Positions 1 to 9,060 of a DNA stretch of 64,000 nt are shown one piece after another; positions within the stretch are counted from its first letter, which is position 1, and each line of letters opens with the position of its first letter. The notes beneath the pieces were generated by a model. It saw only the letters and a list, made by a program, of their open reading frames with translations, did not search any database and was not told the origin of the DNA. The position numbers and the translations under genes are program-made. Location: NCBI RefSeq assembly GCF_003172875.1, contig NZ_QGKM01000013.1, positions 124,001 to 188,000 of the forward strand. Direction: 5' to 3'. The stretch comes from Leucothrix pacifica. GTDB lineage: Bacteria > Pseudomonadota > Gammaproteobacteria > Thiotrichales > Thiotrichaceae.

Positions 1-983
<983 letters not shown>

Positions 984-1107
984 TTAACCCCATCTGCTAG
1001 TGATGAATGTTAGTTAATGTGGATATTTAGTGTTGTTTTTTGTTTTTTATCACCCACTTGCAGCCCTACATAAAGCCACTTTATCTGCTTATTGATCCTA
1101 CTTTTAT

Positions 1108-2079
1108 TTAAAGGTTTTCAATTACTTCGCGAGCTATCCGTTCGCTGTAGGCGTGTATCTTCCAGTGGCCCGGACTCCAGCCTTTTAAAAAGCGATAAAA
1201 ATCTGTCCAGGCGATTGGGTACATCGGTCTCCAGGCAACCTCAACATCCGATGGATTAATCTGCGGCTGATGAACGGCTAATGCAGTAGTCAATTCTGTA
1301 AAATAAATATTCAATAAATCAGTTTCGTAACGCTCGCAATCCGCTTCATTCAGGCAGCTACTGATAAAGTAGGCAACATCTTTCATGCCGCAACCACCAC
1401 CCACATACTGAAAGTCGACAGCAGCGACCTGCTTGCCATCCTCTGAAAAACAAAAGTTGGCCAATTTGGCATCACCGTGCACAAAGGTCTGGAATGGTGC
1501 TTCGTTTAATCGATCATCTAATACTGAAGCGGCTTGTTTCAGCGCCCCTTCTTCCATACCTGCAAGCTCATCAGGCCGTGTTGCCAAGTGCCAATAGGTA
1601 CCAACCGGCCACAGCTGCTCTGGCGTTTTCCCCAGAAACGTTGCATGAAAGTTGGCTAACCACTTCAGGCAAGCGGTTATGTGTTCCCAATTCGCATTAC
1701 AAACCAGTGACGGAAAACCATTACTGCTAAGGTCTTCCAATATCATGATAAAACTATTTTCTTGTTGCTCCAGACCAAGCGTTTTTGGAACGCGACAGTG
1801 CTCGTTACTATGGTCTGCCCAACGTTGGTACCATGCCGTTTCTATTTGGTAAGAACGCAGTTTGCGGTGATGTGAAAAATCCGTATTCCAGCCTCTGGGG
1901 TGCTGACTTAACTCTGGCAAGCGGACGTGTTTGACAATGACTGATGACCATTGAGAACCGGTTAATTCATACCGCTCCAAGCTGCCGTAACCGCTCCACA
2001 AGCTTTGTATCGTCGTGACAGACCGAATGTCGATGGCTTGGGTAGCATCCAAAATCATGTCTTTAAGTTGTGTCTTCAT
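1108..2079 (-). CDS. Aminoglycoside/choline-kinase-like phosphotransferase (substrate unknown)
   Basis: A 323-residue soluble protein with the protein-kinase-like fold of small-molecule phosphotransferases (APH/ecdysteroid-kinase-like group). The catalytic loop is seen as HGDAKLANF (His201, Asp203, Asn208) and the metal-binding aspartate as [10 protein letters not shown] (Asp222), followed by the family-typical [10 protein letters not shown] candidate ATP-binding lysine is K50 (SVIVKHV), and the hinge-like segment IMILEDLSS is at about 111-119. There is no signal peptide or membrane segment. By family it should move phosphate from ATP to a hydroxyl of a small molecule; nothing in the neighbourhood identifies that substrate. 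The gene lies upstream of leuS on the same strand and is divergent from the exported thioredoxin-fold gene at 2243. An antibiotic-resistance role is not supported. Confidence 0.8.
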   Translation of the reverse strand: MKTQLKDMILDATQAIDIRSVTTIQSLWSGYGSLERYELTGSQWSSVIVKHVRLPELSQHPRGWNTDFSHHRKLRSYQIETAWYQRWADHSNEHCRVPKTLGLEQQENSFIMILEDLSSNGFPSLVCNANWEHITACLKWLANFHATFLGKTPEQLWPVGTYWHLATRPDELAGMEEGALKQAASVLDDRLNEAPFQTFVHGDAKLANFCFSEDGKQVAAVDFQYVGGGCGMKDVAYFISSCLNEADCERYETDLLNIYFTELTTALAVHQPQINPSDVEVAWRPMYPIAWTDFYRFLKGWSPGHWKIHAYSERIAREVIENL

Positions 2080-2242
2080 AAAGTTTGTTATCTACTCAAA
2101 ATTCTGAGAACTAAGTGGATCAAGTTGCACCTATTGGCCATCAATGATCTTTTAAAAAATGACTGCTCCCCATTAGGGTCAATTTACAGATGGATTAGCT
2201 CTGTGCTAGAACTATTCACACGAGGAATCATGAATAGTCACA

Positions 2243-4075
2243 GTGAAATCAATTATTTCCAAGCTTGTACGATGTCTACTGCCAAGCCTTCTGCTGATTA
2301 GTTCAGTCCAGACTGCGATGGCTGCCTCCCCATTAGCTGAGCAAGCCTCCCCATACTTACGAGCACACGCTAAAGATGCCGTTCAATGGCGCCCTTTTGG
2401 CACAGCAGCCTTCGCTGAAGCAAAAGCTAAGGATAAAGCAATATTATTATCCAGTGGTTATTTATCTTGTTACTGGTGCCATCGCATGTCTGAAGATAGC
2501 TTCAGGAAAAACGCAGTTGGCCAACTGATTAATCAACAGTTTATCCCTATTTTACTGGACCGTGAACTAGAGCCGGAAGTGGATGATTATCTGCAAAAAT
2601 TCATGACTCAGCAACGCGGTTTCGGCGGCTGGCCACTGACCGTAATGCTCACTCCTGACGCAAAACCGATTGCCGGATTCAGTTATCAAGCGGCCGATGA
2701 ATTTATTAACACCATCAACAGCTTTTCAGAGAACTGGCAACGACAGCGTCAAAATATCGAAGCAAGTGCTGCGACCAAATCAAAACAACTAATATCGCCA
2801 TCAACGTCAAAAGCCAACGCTACGACGCTTGATAAACAGAGTTTATTAAATAACTTCTTGGAACAGAGCCAACGCATCGCTGACAATGACTATGGGGGTT
2901 TTGGACAAACTGAAAAATTTCCCTTTGCGCCACAATTGGCAACCTTACTTTATCTGGATCGGTTGAAACAAACCCCACAAGTCGAGCTTCGTAACTTTTT
3001 AATGATTACATTGCAAGCCATGATGGGCGGTGGTTTACGGGATCATGTGGGCGGTGGCTTCTTCAGATACTCGGATAATCGTCAATGGTCAGCGCCGCAC
3101 TTTGAACAAATGCTTTACACGCAGGCGCTAATGGCTCCTCTGCTTTTGCAAGCCGGTGAGCAGTGGAAAAACGGTGCTTTCACCGAAGCTGGCAGCGAGG
3201 TATTACTAGGTATGATTAATCACTTCCAGCGACCTGACGGCTTATTTCGTACAGCACTTTCTGCCGTCAGTGAAAAGGGGCAAGCAGGTGGATACTATCT
3301 ATGGACAGAATCTAATTTAAAAAAGCTGCTTGGTCGTGATTATTCCAATATCTATGCACTGGATACCGGCACGCCTAAGCAATATCTGCCACTGATTCAG
3401 GTAAGTGGCTTGCAGCGGATGAGTATTCGGCAACGCTTATTGAATGAGCGACAGAAGCGCCAGATGAAATACGACGATAAGGCGCTGCTGGGCTGGAATG
3501 GACTCGCGCTATCTGCACTGGCGAGAGGTAGCCAGTTGCATCCGTCTATTTATGATGCAGGGGCACGTTTATATCAGCAGCTTGAGCCACTGTTAGCAAT
3601 GAAGACATTACCTCGTCTGATTGATACCAAACAGGCAGGGCCGGCCCAATTCACGGATCAGGTTTATTTTGCTCACGGACTCTATCAATGGGGGGCGGCC
3701 AGCAAAAATCAATCACTCATCAGTCAATCCGGTCGTTTGCTTCTGACACTTTATGAGAATTATTACCAAAATGGCTACTGGCAAGCAGCAAGCGATAAAC
3801 CACTGATTGGGGAACAACTGAGTCGGGCGTTAGTTGACACCGAACTTCCCTCAGCCAGTGGGCTATGGCTCAAGACCTCCAGTCAATTACTGAACGACTC
3901 AGTTCATAACGATAGTAGTGAAAAACAAACGATAGCGCTTCAGCAAGCCTTAAAAACCATTAGCAAGCAACTCCCCGACACACTTGTTGATGATGCCTTT
4001 TTTCACGGCACCAGCCTCAGCGCCCTGCTTTATATCGCCACTCAGAACCATGCCGCAAAGGAGTCAGACCATTGA
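2243..4075 (+). CDS. Exported thioredoxin-fold (DUF255/YyaL-like) protein with six-hairpin domain
   Basis: The 610-residue product starts with a signal peptide (basic KSIISKLVR, hydrophobic LLPSLLLISSV, AMA cleavage near 27), so it should act in the periplasm. Residues about 30-150 match the DUF255 thioredoxin-like domain: SPYLRAHAKDAVQW, the redox-type CYWC (Cys76, Cys79) followed by His80, a LDREL turn and GGWPLTVMLTPD. The rest resembles the alpha/alpha six-hairpin part of YyaL-type proteins (KFPFAPQLATLLYL, GGGLRDHVGGGFFRYS, PHFEQMLYTQALM, DDKALLGWNGLALSALARG). YyaL relatives are usually near 680 residues and cytosolic, so the signal peptide and shorter length are notable. The start is a GTG; GAGGAA lies 15 bases upstream and would suit an out-of-frame ATG at 2230 better. 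The stop overlaps the TTG start of the next gene, so co-translation with the ExbB-like gene is likely. Redox activity is inferred; the sugar-epimerase label often used for this fold is unproven. Confidence 0.85.
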   Translation: MKSIISKLVRCLLPSLLLISSVQTAMAASPLAEQASPYLRAHAKDAVQWRPFGTAAFAEAKAKDKAILLSSGYLSCYWCHRMSEDSFRKNAVGQLINQQFIPILLDRELEPEVDDYLQKFMTQQRGFGGWPLTVMLTPDAKPIAGFSYQAADEFINTINSFSENWQRQRQNIEASAATKSKQLISPSTSKANATTLDKQSLLNNFLEQSQRIADNDYGGFGQTEKFPFAPQLATLLYLDRLKQTPQVELRNFLMITLQAMMGGGLRDHVGGGFFRYSDNRQWSAPHFEQMLYTQALMAPLLLQAGEQWKNGAFTEAGSEVLLGMINHFQRPDGLFRTALSAVSEKGQAGGYYLWTESNLKKLLGRDYSNIYALDTGTPKQYLPLIQVSGLQRMSIRQRLLNERQKRQMKYDDKALLGWNGLALSALARGSQLHPSIYDAGARLYQQLEPLLAMKTLPRLIDTKQAGPAQFTDQVYFAHGLYQWGAASKNQSLISQSGRLLLTLYENYYQNGYWQAASDKPLIGEQLSRALVDTELPSASGLWLKTSSQLLNDSVHNDSSEKQTIALQQALKTISKQLPDTLVDDAFFHGTSLSALLYIATQNHAAKESDH

Positions 4076-4848
4076 TTATCGCACCACATAACAAATGCGG
4101 AAGAATAGATAGTTACCGCCCCTTATATGGCTGGCTAGTGTTATTTGGTTTGATGCTATTCGGTGGCTTTTTGCTGTGGTGGCATGAGCTGTGGCAACCC
4201 GTATTAACGCAGGATAAAACTTATCTGTCCGGTGTCATTATCATATTATTCATACTCGTAACCCTGTACTTAGGACGCTGCACCTGGCAATTAACCCAGC
4301 AATCCTTACTGGCTGAAGACTTAATCAACGCACCGCACACTAACGAAAATACTCAACAACACAATAGTGGCACCAGCACGCAAAAAACGGAACATAGCTC
4401 TTTAAACACTCAAGGCTGGGCCTCGGAGTACCTTCACCTATTACAACAAAGTCAGCAGCAAACTGACAAAGGACAAAACCTTACTGAGTCTTTACAGGCC
4501 AGATTAGTGGAGCAAGTTTATGGCCCACATAGCTCAGGCTGGTTTCTGTCAGACCTATTACTACGTCTTGGATTGATGGGTACAGTGATTGGCTTTGTAC
4601 TAATGCTTGGCTCCGTGGTCAATCTGCAGGATGAAGGAATCAATGCCCTCAAACAGCTAATGACCAGTATGAGTAGCGGTATGCAAGTAGCGCTTCTCAC
4701 CACACTCACGGGACTCGGCTCTGCCATGCTGATTAGTCTGCAATGTCAATGGCTGGACCGCTGCGCCGATCAACTAGTCAGCCGGATTATTGAAATCAGT
4801 ACGTTCAATGTTTCATCAACCAATGGCCACCATACGGAGAGTCATTGA
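4072..4848 (+). CDS. MotA/TolQ/ExbB-like channel subunit
   Basis: A 258-residue inner-membrane protein with four predicted helices (about 20-38, 53-70, 161-184, 201-224). The last pair carries the MotA/TolQ/ExbB signature: LRLGLMGTVIGFVLMLGSV followed by GMQVALLTTLTGLGSAML. Residues 85-160 form a polar Gln/Thr/Ser-rich cytoplasmic stretch. Members of this family build five-subunit ion channels around a two-helix core of an ExbD/MotB partner and turn proton flow into mechanical work in the envelope. The partner here is almost certainly the next gene, which overlaps by one base. The TTG start at 4072 overlaps the previous stop and has AAAGGAG at 4057-4063. The specific process energised is unknown; it is not next to tonB, tolA or flagellar genes. 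Confidence 0.82.
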   Translation: MIIAPHNKCGRIDSYRPLYGWLVLFGLMLFGGFLLWWHELWQPVLTQDKTYLSGVIIILFILVTLYLGRCTWQLTQQSLLAEDLINAPHTNENTQQHNSGTSTQKTEHSSLNTQGWASEYLHLLQQSQQQTDKGQNLTESLQARLVEQVYGPHSSGWFLSDLLLRLGLMGTVIGFVLMLGSVVNLQDEGINALKQLMTSMSSGMQVALLTTLTGLGSAMLISLQCQWLDRCADQLVSRIIEISTFNVSSTNGHHTESH

Positions 4849-5513
4849 TGGCTGGCCTCTACCAACGCCAGCGCAACAACCAACGCACAGACCCGTTTAT
4901 TGATTTGTTATTCAACACCCTGCTCGGGTTTAGCTTTTTATTTCTGATCAGTCTGGTGTTTATCAACCCCGACGAGGATCAGGCCAAGGTGGACAAACAA
5001 GCCGAATACGTTATCACCATTAGCTGGGACAAAACACTGGCCGATGATATTGACCTGTGGGTGTATGCGCCAAGTGGTCATACCGTTTCCTATCTGCAAA
5101 AAGAAGCGGGTTGGCTGCATTTAGACCGAGATGACCGCGGTGAAGTGAATGATAAATTGCTGATTGACGGTCGTGAGGTAGTCCATGCAGTCAATGAGGA
5201 AGTAGTCACTATTCGTAACCGACTTGCCGGTGAGTACATTGTTAATGTGTACTTTTACGCAGCCGATAGCAAAAAGCGCCCACCCCGAAAAATACCAGTC
5301 AAATTGAAAATCGACCGCATAAACCCACGCTTTGAAACAGTGTACGTTGATCAGGTGGAGCTGACCGCGCAGGACCAGGAGCTAACCGCAGTGCGTTTTA
5401 CACTTGATGATGAGGGCAAAGCCGGTCAGTTCAATAAACTCCCCAAACAGCTCACACCCTATGGCTTGGACCACATGCCTGAACAGATACCGGATGACTT
5501 ATGGACCAAATAA
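4848..5513 (+). CDS. ExbD/MotB-like single-helix protein with beta-rich periplasmic domain
   Basis: A 221-residue protein with one N-terminal helix (about 19-39) opening with an acidic residue, DPFIDLLFNTLLGFSF. Asp15 or Asp19 sits where ExbD, TolR and MotB keep the aspartate that carries protons. After the helix comes a soluble domain with ISWDKTLADDIDLWVYAPSG (about 58-77) and later GEYIVNVYFYAA. It reads like the DUF2135/YfaP-type beta-sandwich, in which a W...DIDLWV..PSG motif is usual. No OmpA-like peptidoglycan-binding domain is present. ATG 4848 is preferred over the TTG at 4845 because CGGAGAG at 4835-4841 is well placed; it overlaps the upstream stop by one base. Pairing with the ExbB-like protein is inferred from order and topology. 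The domain match is by eye and moderately sure. Confidence 0.75.
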   Translation: MAGLYQRQRNNQRTDPFIDLLFNTLLGFSFLFLISLVFINPDEDQAKVDKQAEYVITISWDKTLADDIDLWVYAPSGHTVSYLQKEAGWLHLDRDDRGEVNDKLLIDGREVVHAVNEEVVTIRNRLAGEYIVNVYFYAADSKKRPPRKIPVKLKIDRINPRFETVYVDQVELTAQDQELTAVRFTLDDEGKAGQFNKLPKQLTPYGLDHMPEQIPDDLWTK

Positions 5514-5992
5514 ACGCCAGCCTGCCACTTGTGTTCGCCTACGTGTTACCGCTGTGTTTATTGGTCTGGCTATGGCTATCGGTAAACATTAAATCTCGTA
5601 CCAAACTGTTGTTAACGCTTTGCTTACCCGTGATCTATGCAGTACATTGGTATGGTTTACAGAGCTTACGCGGTTGGCCTGCCAATCAATCATTACCAAA
5701 TCAATTTGAATTGATTGCTGCCGATGTGGTCGAACCCGAAGCTAGTCAGAATCGCGATGGCAAAATCCACTTATGGATTCGACAAAAAAGCAATGGCGAG
5801 CCCCGTGTGTATGGTCTGCCCTACACTCGCCAATTACATAAAATACTATTTGAAACCAAGCAACGCATGGAAGCAGGCCAAACTCAAATGGGAAGACTCT
5901 ACGATGCCAGCAGTAATCGCGGCGCCGCAATTGGTAACAACCAAAAACTGGAATTCCAGAATGCGACACGCGCGATGCTGCCGCCTAAATAG
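5501..5992 (+). CDS. Small membrane protein of the ExbB/ExbD-like cluster, function unknown
   Basis: I do not recognise this 163-residue protein. It has two hydrophobic N-terminal segments (about 8-27 and 34-52, the second ending VIYAVHWYGLQSL), then a polar region with VDVVEP-like acidic and KIHLWIRQK strands and a basic C-terminus. The translation starts inside the last codons of the ExbD-like gene (13-bp overlap), so the two are very probably translated together. It may be a third component of the same membrane complex, with the C-terminal 110 residues on one side of the inner membrane. The 112 bp after its stop contain no clear terminator, so the ferritin-like gene at 6105 may belong to the same transcript. 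Confidence 0.7.
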   Translation: MDQINASLPLVFAYVLPLCLLVWLWLSVNIKSRTKLLLTLCLPVIYAVHWYGLQSLRGWPANQSLPNQFELIAADVVEPEASQNRDGKIHLWIRQKSNGEPRVYGLPYTRQLHKILFETKQRMEAGQTQMGRLYDASSNRGAAIGNNQKLEFQNATRAMLPPK

Positions 5993-6104
5993 AGACTTCA
6001 TTTATCCCCCTCATCAGATTGATCCAAAAAAATTAGGCATCCCCCCCACATTGATGACCTAAGCTTATACAACAATCACATCTGATTATTATTGGAGCGA
6101 AATT

Positions 6105-7220
6105 ATGAACCAACGTCAGTTTAAGCTAATTTTACGAAACGCCGTTCTCGCCGCAATCCCCCTATCCGCTCAAAGCGGCTGCATGACTGCTGCTGACTCC
6201 GTCAAAAAAGACGATGAGCCAATCAAAATAGACAATCCCTGCCGCACCGGTGAATCTACCCGCAAGTCCGCAACGGAGGCTTACAGCGCGCAAATTGACT
6301 TAGTCAAAGAGCCGATAAGTGCTCAGCAATGTATTGCATTGTGTCAGGAAGCGTTTCAAAAGAATCGAATTGGCGGGCAAACTGATTTTGCAAAGTTGGA
6401 AAAAATTCAGGCCAGTGACTGTTCAACCAAAACACAACCGTTTACCAGTCGCCCCTTCCGCGCTCCTCCACTTGCCGAACCATCAACATTGGTCTCTTGC
6501 CAGATCGAATACACCGCGATTCATTCGCCTTACACTTGCCCCAAAGTGGTTCCGGGAAGAATGCCAAATGGTATACAGATCAATGACCGCAACGATACAA
6601 CCCAAAGCAGTATCGCAAGCTATCTGGCGAATATGGCGGCGATGGAAACAGCCGCAATAACAGCCTTTGAATATTTGGTGCGTGAACTCACTGCTTACGG
6701 CGCGCCAGAAACGCTGATTGCTCAAGCTCAACAAGCTGTTGATGAAGAAAAGCGCCATGCTGAAATGGCAGGATTGCTGGCAGCAGCTCATGAAGCAACG
6801 GTGCCTGCGGTTCAGATCGATGACTTTATGTTGCGCTCCATGTATGAAATTGCACTGGAAAATGCGATCGAAGGCTGTGTGAATGAGACTTTCGCAGCGG
6901 CCTGTGGTATCTGGCAAAGTGAGTATGCGCAGATGCCTGTGTTTAAAAAGATCATCGGTTATATCACTGATGAGGAAATAAGCCATGCAGCATTATCATG
7001 GGAAATCCATCACTGGTTAATGCCTCAGTTAACACCCATGCAACAACAAGCTATTAGCAAAGCACAAATCAAGGCAGTAGATGAGTTGATGACGAGCTTC
7101 AGGCAAAAAGGTGATCCGGCACAGCAGTCTGCATTTGGCCTACCTGATGAGGCTAGTGCATCAGTGATTTTATCTCAGCTCCAGCAGAGCACCTGGCGAG
7201 ACATCCCGTCAGTTCATTAA
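6105..7220 (+). CDS. Exported ferritin-like diiron protein
   Basis: The 371-residue product has a basic, hydrophobic N-terminus (residues 1-25) ending in QSGC at Cys26. This looks like an export signal, although the residue at -3 is Gln, so it is not a standard lipobox. Residues about 30-150 form a Cys-containing region ending CPKVVPGRMPNG. Residues 165-310 form a four-helix ferritin-like bundle with two ExxH metal motifs: Glu181 or Glu189, Glu215/His218 (EKRH), Glu256 or Glu261, and Glu291/His294 (EISH). That ligand set fits a carboxylate-bridged diiron site. Similar secreted ferritin-like proteins with a GRxPxG segment exist, but their role is not established to my knowledge. The RBS is TTGGAGCG before ATG 6105. 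It may be co-transcribed with the ExbB/ExbD-like cluster; a terminator follows at 7249. Confidence 0.8.
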   Translation: MNQRQFKLILRNAVLAAIPLSAQSGCMTAADSVKKDDEPIKIDNPCRTGESTRKSATEAYSAQIDLVKEPISAQQCIALCQEAFQKNRIGGQTDFAKLEKIQASDCSTKTQPFTSRPFRAPPLAEPSTLVSCQIEYTAIHSPYTCPKVVPGRMPNGIQINDRNDTTQSSIASYLANMAAMETAAITAFEYLVRELTAYGAPETLIAQAQQAVDEEKRHAEMAGLLAAAHEATVPAVQIDDFMLRSMYEIALENAIEGCVNETFAAACGIWQSEYAQMPVFKKIIGYITDEEISHAALSWEIHHWLMPQLTPMQQQAISKAQIKAVDELMTSFRQKGDPAQQSAFGLPDEASASVILSQLQQSTWRDIPSVH

Positions 7221-7248
7221 TAATACGGGCTGAATATACCAAGCTGCA

Positions 7249-7292
7249 GATACCCCACAACTATGAACTAGTTTAGAATGGGGTATCTTTTT
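7249..7292 (+). terminator. Intrinsic terminator after the ferritin-like gene
   Basis: GATACCCC pairs with GGGGTATC and is followed directly by five T. Within the apparent long loop AACTA pairs with TAGTT, so the hairpin is two-tiered. It lies 28 bp after the stop of the ferritin-like gene and just before fbp, so it isolates fbp from the upstream cluster. Confidence 0.8.
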
Positions 7293-7309
7293 AAGTCACA
7301 GGATCATTC

Positions 7310-8323
7310 ATGGATACGCAGCTCACGACTCTTTCCAGCTTCATCATCGACGAACAACGCAGACTCGGAAAACAAGCCAGCGGTGAATTCACCGGCTTAC
7401 TAAACGATATCAGCATTGCCTGTAAGAGCATCGCCTCATTGGTCAATAAAGGTGCGTTAGCGGGGGTTTTGGGTGTAGCAGGCAGTGAAAATGCCATGGG
7501 TGATGCGCAGAAAAAGATGGATCTGATCGCGAATGATTTGTTTATCAACGCGCTGCAGCATAACGGTCACTGTGCCGGAATGGCTTCAGAGGAGCTGGAC
7601 GAGATATTAACGCTACCGGAAGGCAAAATTCGGGGGAGCTATCTGGTTACGTTTGACCCGTTGGATGGCTCATCCAATATGGATATCAATATCGACGTTG
7701 GCGCGATCTTCTCAATCCTGAAAGCACCGGCCAGTGGTGAAGATCCGACGGCAGAAGACTTTGCACGTCCTGGTGTTGAGCAAATCGCAGCAGGTTATTG
7801 CTTATACGGCCCTTCCAGCATGTTTGTACTCACCACAGGTAATGGTGTCAATGGTTTCACTTTAGATACCAGTATCGGTGAATTTATCCTGACCCACCCT
7901 GATATGAAAGTGCCAGAAACGACTAACGAGTTTGCCATCAATGCTTCCAACCAGCGTCACTGGGAACCGGCGGTCCAGCAATATATTGCGGACTGTCAGG
8001 CCGGGGAAACAGGCACATTGGGCAAAAATTATAATATGCGCTGGGTAGCAGCCATGGTCGGTGAGATTCACCGAATTTTATGCCGGGGCGGTGTATTTCT
8101 TTACCCAATTGATGAGCGCAATCGCGAAGCTGGCGGTAAGTTACGTTTATTGTATGAAGGAAACCCAATGGCGATGATTGTTGAGCAAGCAGGTGGTTTA
8201 GCCAGCACAGGTTATCAACGTATTATGGAAGTCATGCCCAATGGCGATCCCCATCAACGCGTTGCGGTCATCATGGGATCAAAGCAGGAAGTAGAAACAA
8301 TTCTGAAGTATCACGAAGCTTAA
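7310..8323 (+). CDS. fbp: Fructose-1,6-bisphosphatase class I
   Basis: Removes the 1-phosphate of fructose 1,6-bisphosphate in gluconeogenesis (and in the Calvin cycle where present). The 337-residue protein has the class I metal and substrate motifs: an early KMDLIANDLF, ASEELDE, VTFDPLDGSSNMDINIDVG with the metal-binding DPLDGSS, and the C-terminal GGKLRLLYEGNPMAMIVEQAGG. The length is normal for class I enzymes. ATG 7310 is preceded by AGGA. The gene is single, flanked by terminators on both sides, and no cbb genes are visible nearby, so a carbon-fixation role cannot be inferred from context. Confidence 0.97.
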   Translation: MDTQLTTLSSFIIDEQRRLGKQASGEFTGLLNDISIACKSIASLVNKGALAGVLGVAGSENAMGDAQKKMDLIANDLFINALQHNGHCAGMASEELDEILTLPEGKIRGSYLVTFDPLDGSSNMDINIDVGAIFSILKAPASGEDPTAEDFARPGVEQIAAGYCLYGPSSMFVLTTGNGVNGFTLDTSIGEFILTHPDMKVPETTNEFAINASNQRHWEPAVQQYIADCQAGETGTLGKNYNMRWVAAMVGEIHRILCRGGVFLYPIDERNREAGGKLRLLYEGNPMAMIVEQAGGLASTGYQRIMEVMPNGDPHQRVAVIMGSKQEVETILKYHEA

Positions 8324-8381
8324 ATTCTGGCTAACAAGTGACATGATGCCGGGCGATTCCCGGCTAAGACAATCAGCTCAT

Positions 8382-8420
8382 AAAAAACGGCGTTACCTGC
8401 ATTAGGTCAACGCCGTTTTT
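8382..8420. terminator. Bidirectional intrinsic terminator between fbp and pgsA
   Basis: A 12-bp stem, AAAAACGGCGTT paired with AACGCCGTTTTT around a 14-base loop, is flanked by A and T runs on both sides. It can end fbp transcripts rightward and pgsA transcripts leftward. A second GC-rich hairpin without a T tract (GCCGGG/CCCGGC, 8348-8364) lies just upstream of it. Confidence 0.88.
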
Positions 8421-8467
8421 ATTACCAACCGTATAAGACTGACTTGAGAATCCGATAGAGTAATGAC

Positions 8468-9016
8468 TTAGCTCGTGGGCTCGTTTCTGAATGCATCCGC
8501 CAGATACTGCATCATCGACCACACAGTCAGAATGGTGGCAATCGCTAACAACGCCAAACCAATTTCATGCAGCGGTATCCCCCAAAGCGGTTTGTCATAC
8601 AGCAAGAATGTAAGTGACATAATTTGTGCAGCAGTCTTCAGTTTTCCGGTAAACGCAACAGCTACTTTGCTACGTTGACCGACTTCAGCCATCCATTCAC
8701 GTAGCGCTGATATCAATAATTCTCTGCTGACTATAATTGCGGCGGCAATAGTCACCCAGGCATTCGCCTGACTTTCTACGATTAGAATTAAAGCGACAGC
8801 AACCATCAACTTATCAGCGACCGGATCAAGAAACGCCCCAAAGCGCGACTCTTGCCCCCATCGTCTTGCCAAATAACCGTCGGCCCAATCTGTAAAGCCA
8901 GCTAACGCAAAGACAATTGCAGTGGTCAGAGGGTAGTCTAAATAGAACAGCACGACCATTAGCGGAATTGCCAGGATTCTCAGGTACGTCAGCATTATCG
9001 GTATATTCAGTATCAT
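8468..9016 (-). CDS. pgsA: CDP-diacylglycerol--glycerol-3-phosphate 3-phosphatidyltransferase
   Basis: Makes phosphatidylglycerol phosphate from CDP-diacylglycerol and glycerol 3-phosphate at the inner membrane, the committed step to phosphatidylglycerol and cardiolipin. The 182-residue protein carries the CDP-alcohol phosphatidyltransferase motif in full: FTDWADGYLARRWGQESRFGAFLDPVADK, that is D-x2-D-G-x2-A-R-x8-G-x3-D-x3-D. Several hydrophobic helices and SRELLISALREWMAE follow. Size is typical. It lies 44 bp downstream of uvrC on the same strand, a common gammaproteobacterial pairing, and ends the leftward run that begins at yceD. Confidence 0.96.
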   Translation of the reverse strand: MILNIPIMLTYLRILAIPLMVVLFYLDYPLTTAIVFALAGFTDWADGYLARRWGQESRFGAFLDPVADKLMVAVALILIVESQANAWVTIAAAIIVSRELLISALREWMAEVGQRSKVAVAFTGKLKTAAQIMSLTFLLYDKPLWGIPLHEIGLALLAIATILTVWSMMQYLADAFRNEPTS

Positions 9017-9060
9017 GTTGTTACCATATCGGTTGTTTACGGTTTACAGACCTGTTTTGG

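Noticed and set aside
2080-2242. Promoter assignments in divergent gaps (also 13777-13925, 22934-23122, 47100-47329)
   Set aside because: Several AT-rich hexamers are present but no -35/-10 pair with normal spacing was convincing enough to list.
2005-2301. 98-codon forward ORF across the kinase/DUF255 gap
   Set aside because: Mostly antisense to the start of the kinase gene, no family resemblance; only its 24-codon tail with a ribosome-binding site is noted as a finding.
4072-5513. Resemblance of the ExbB/ExbD-like pair to Zorya-type defence (ZorA/ZorB)
   Set aside because: The ExbB-like protein has no long coiled-coil tail, the partner lacks a peptidoglycan-binding domain, and no ZorC/D/E-like helicase or nuclease is nearby.
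6483-6986. 167-codon reverse ORF opposite the ferritin-like gene
   Set aside because: Shadow of a gene with clear motifs on the forward strand; no recognisable protein.
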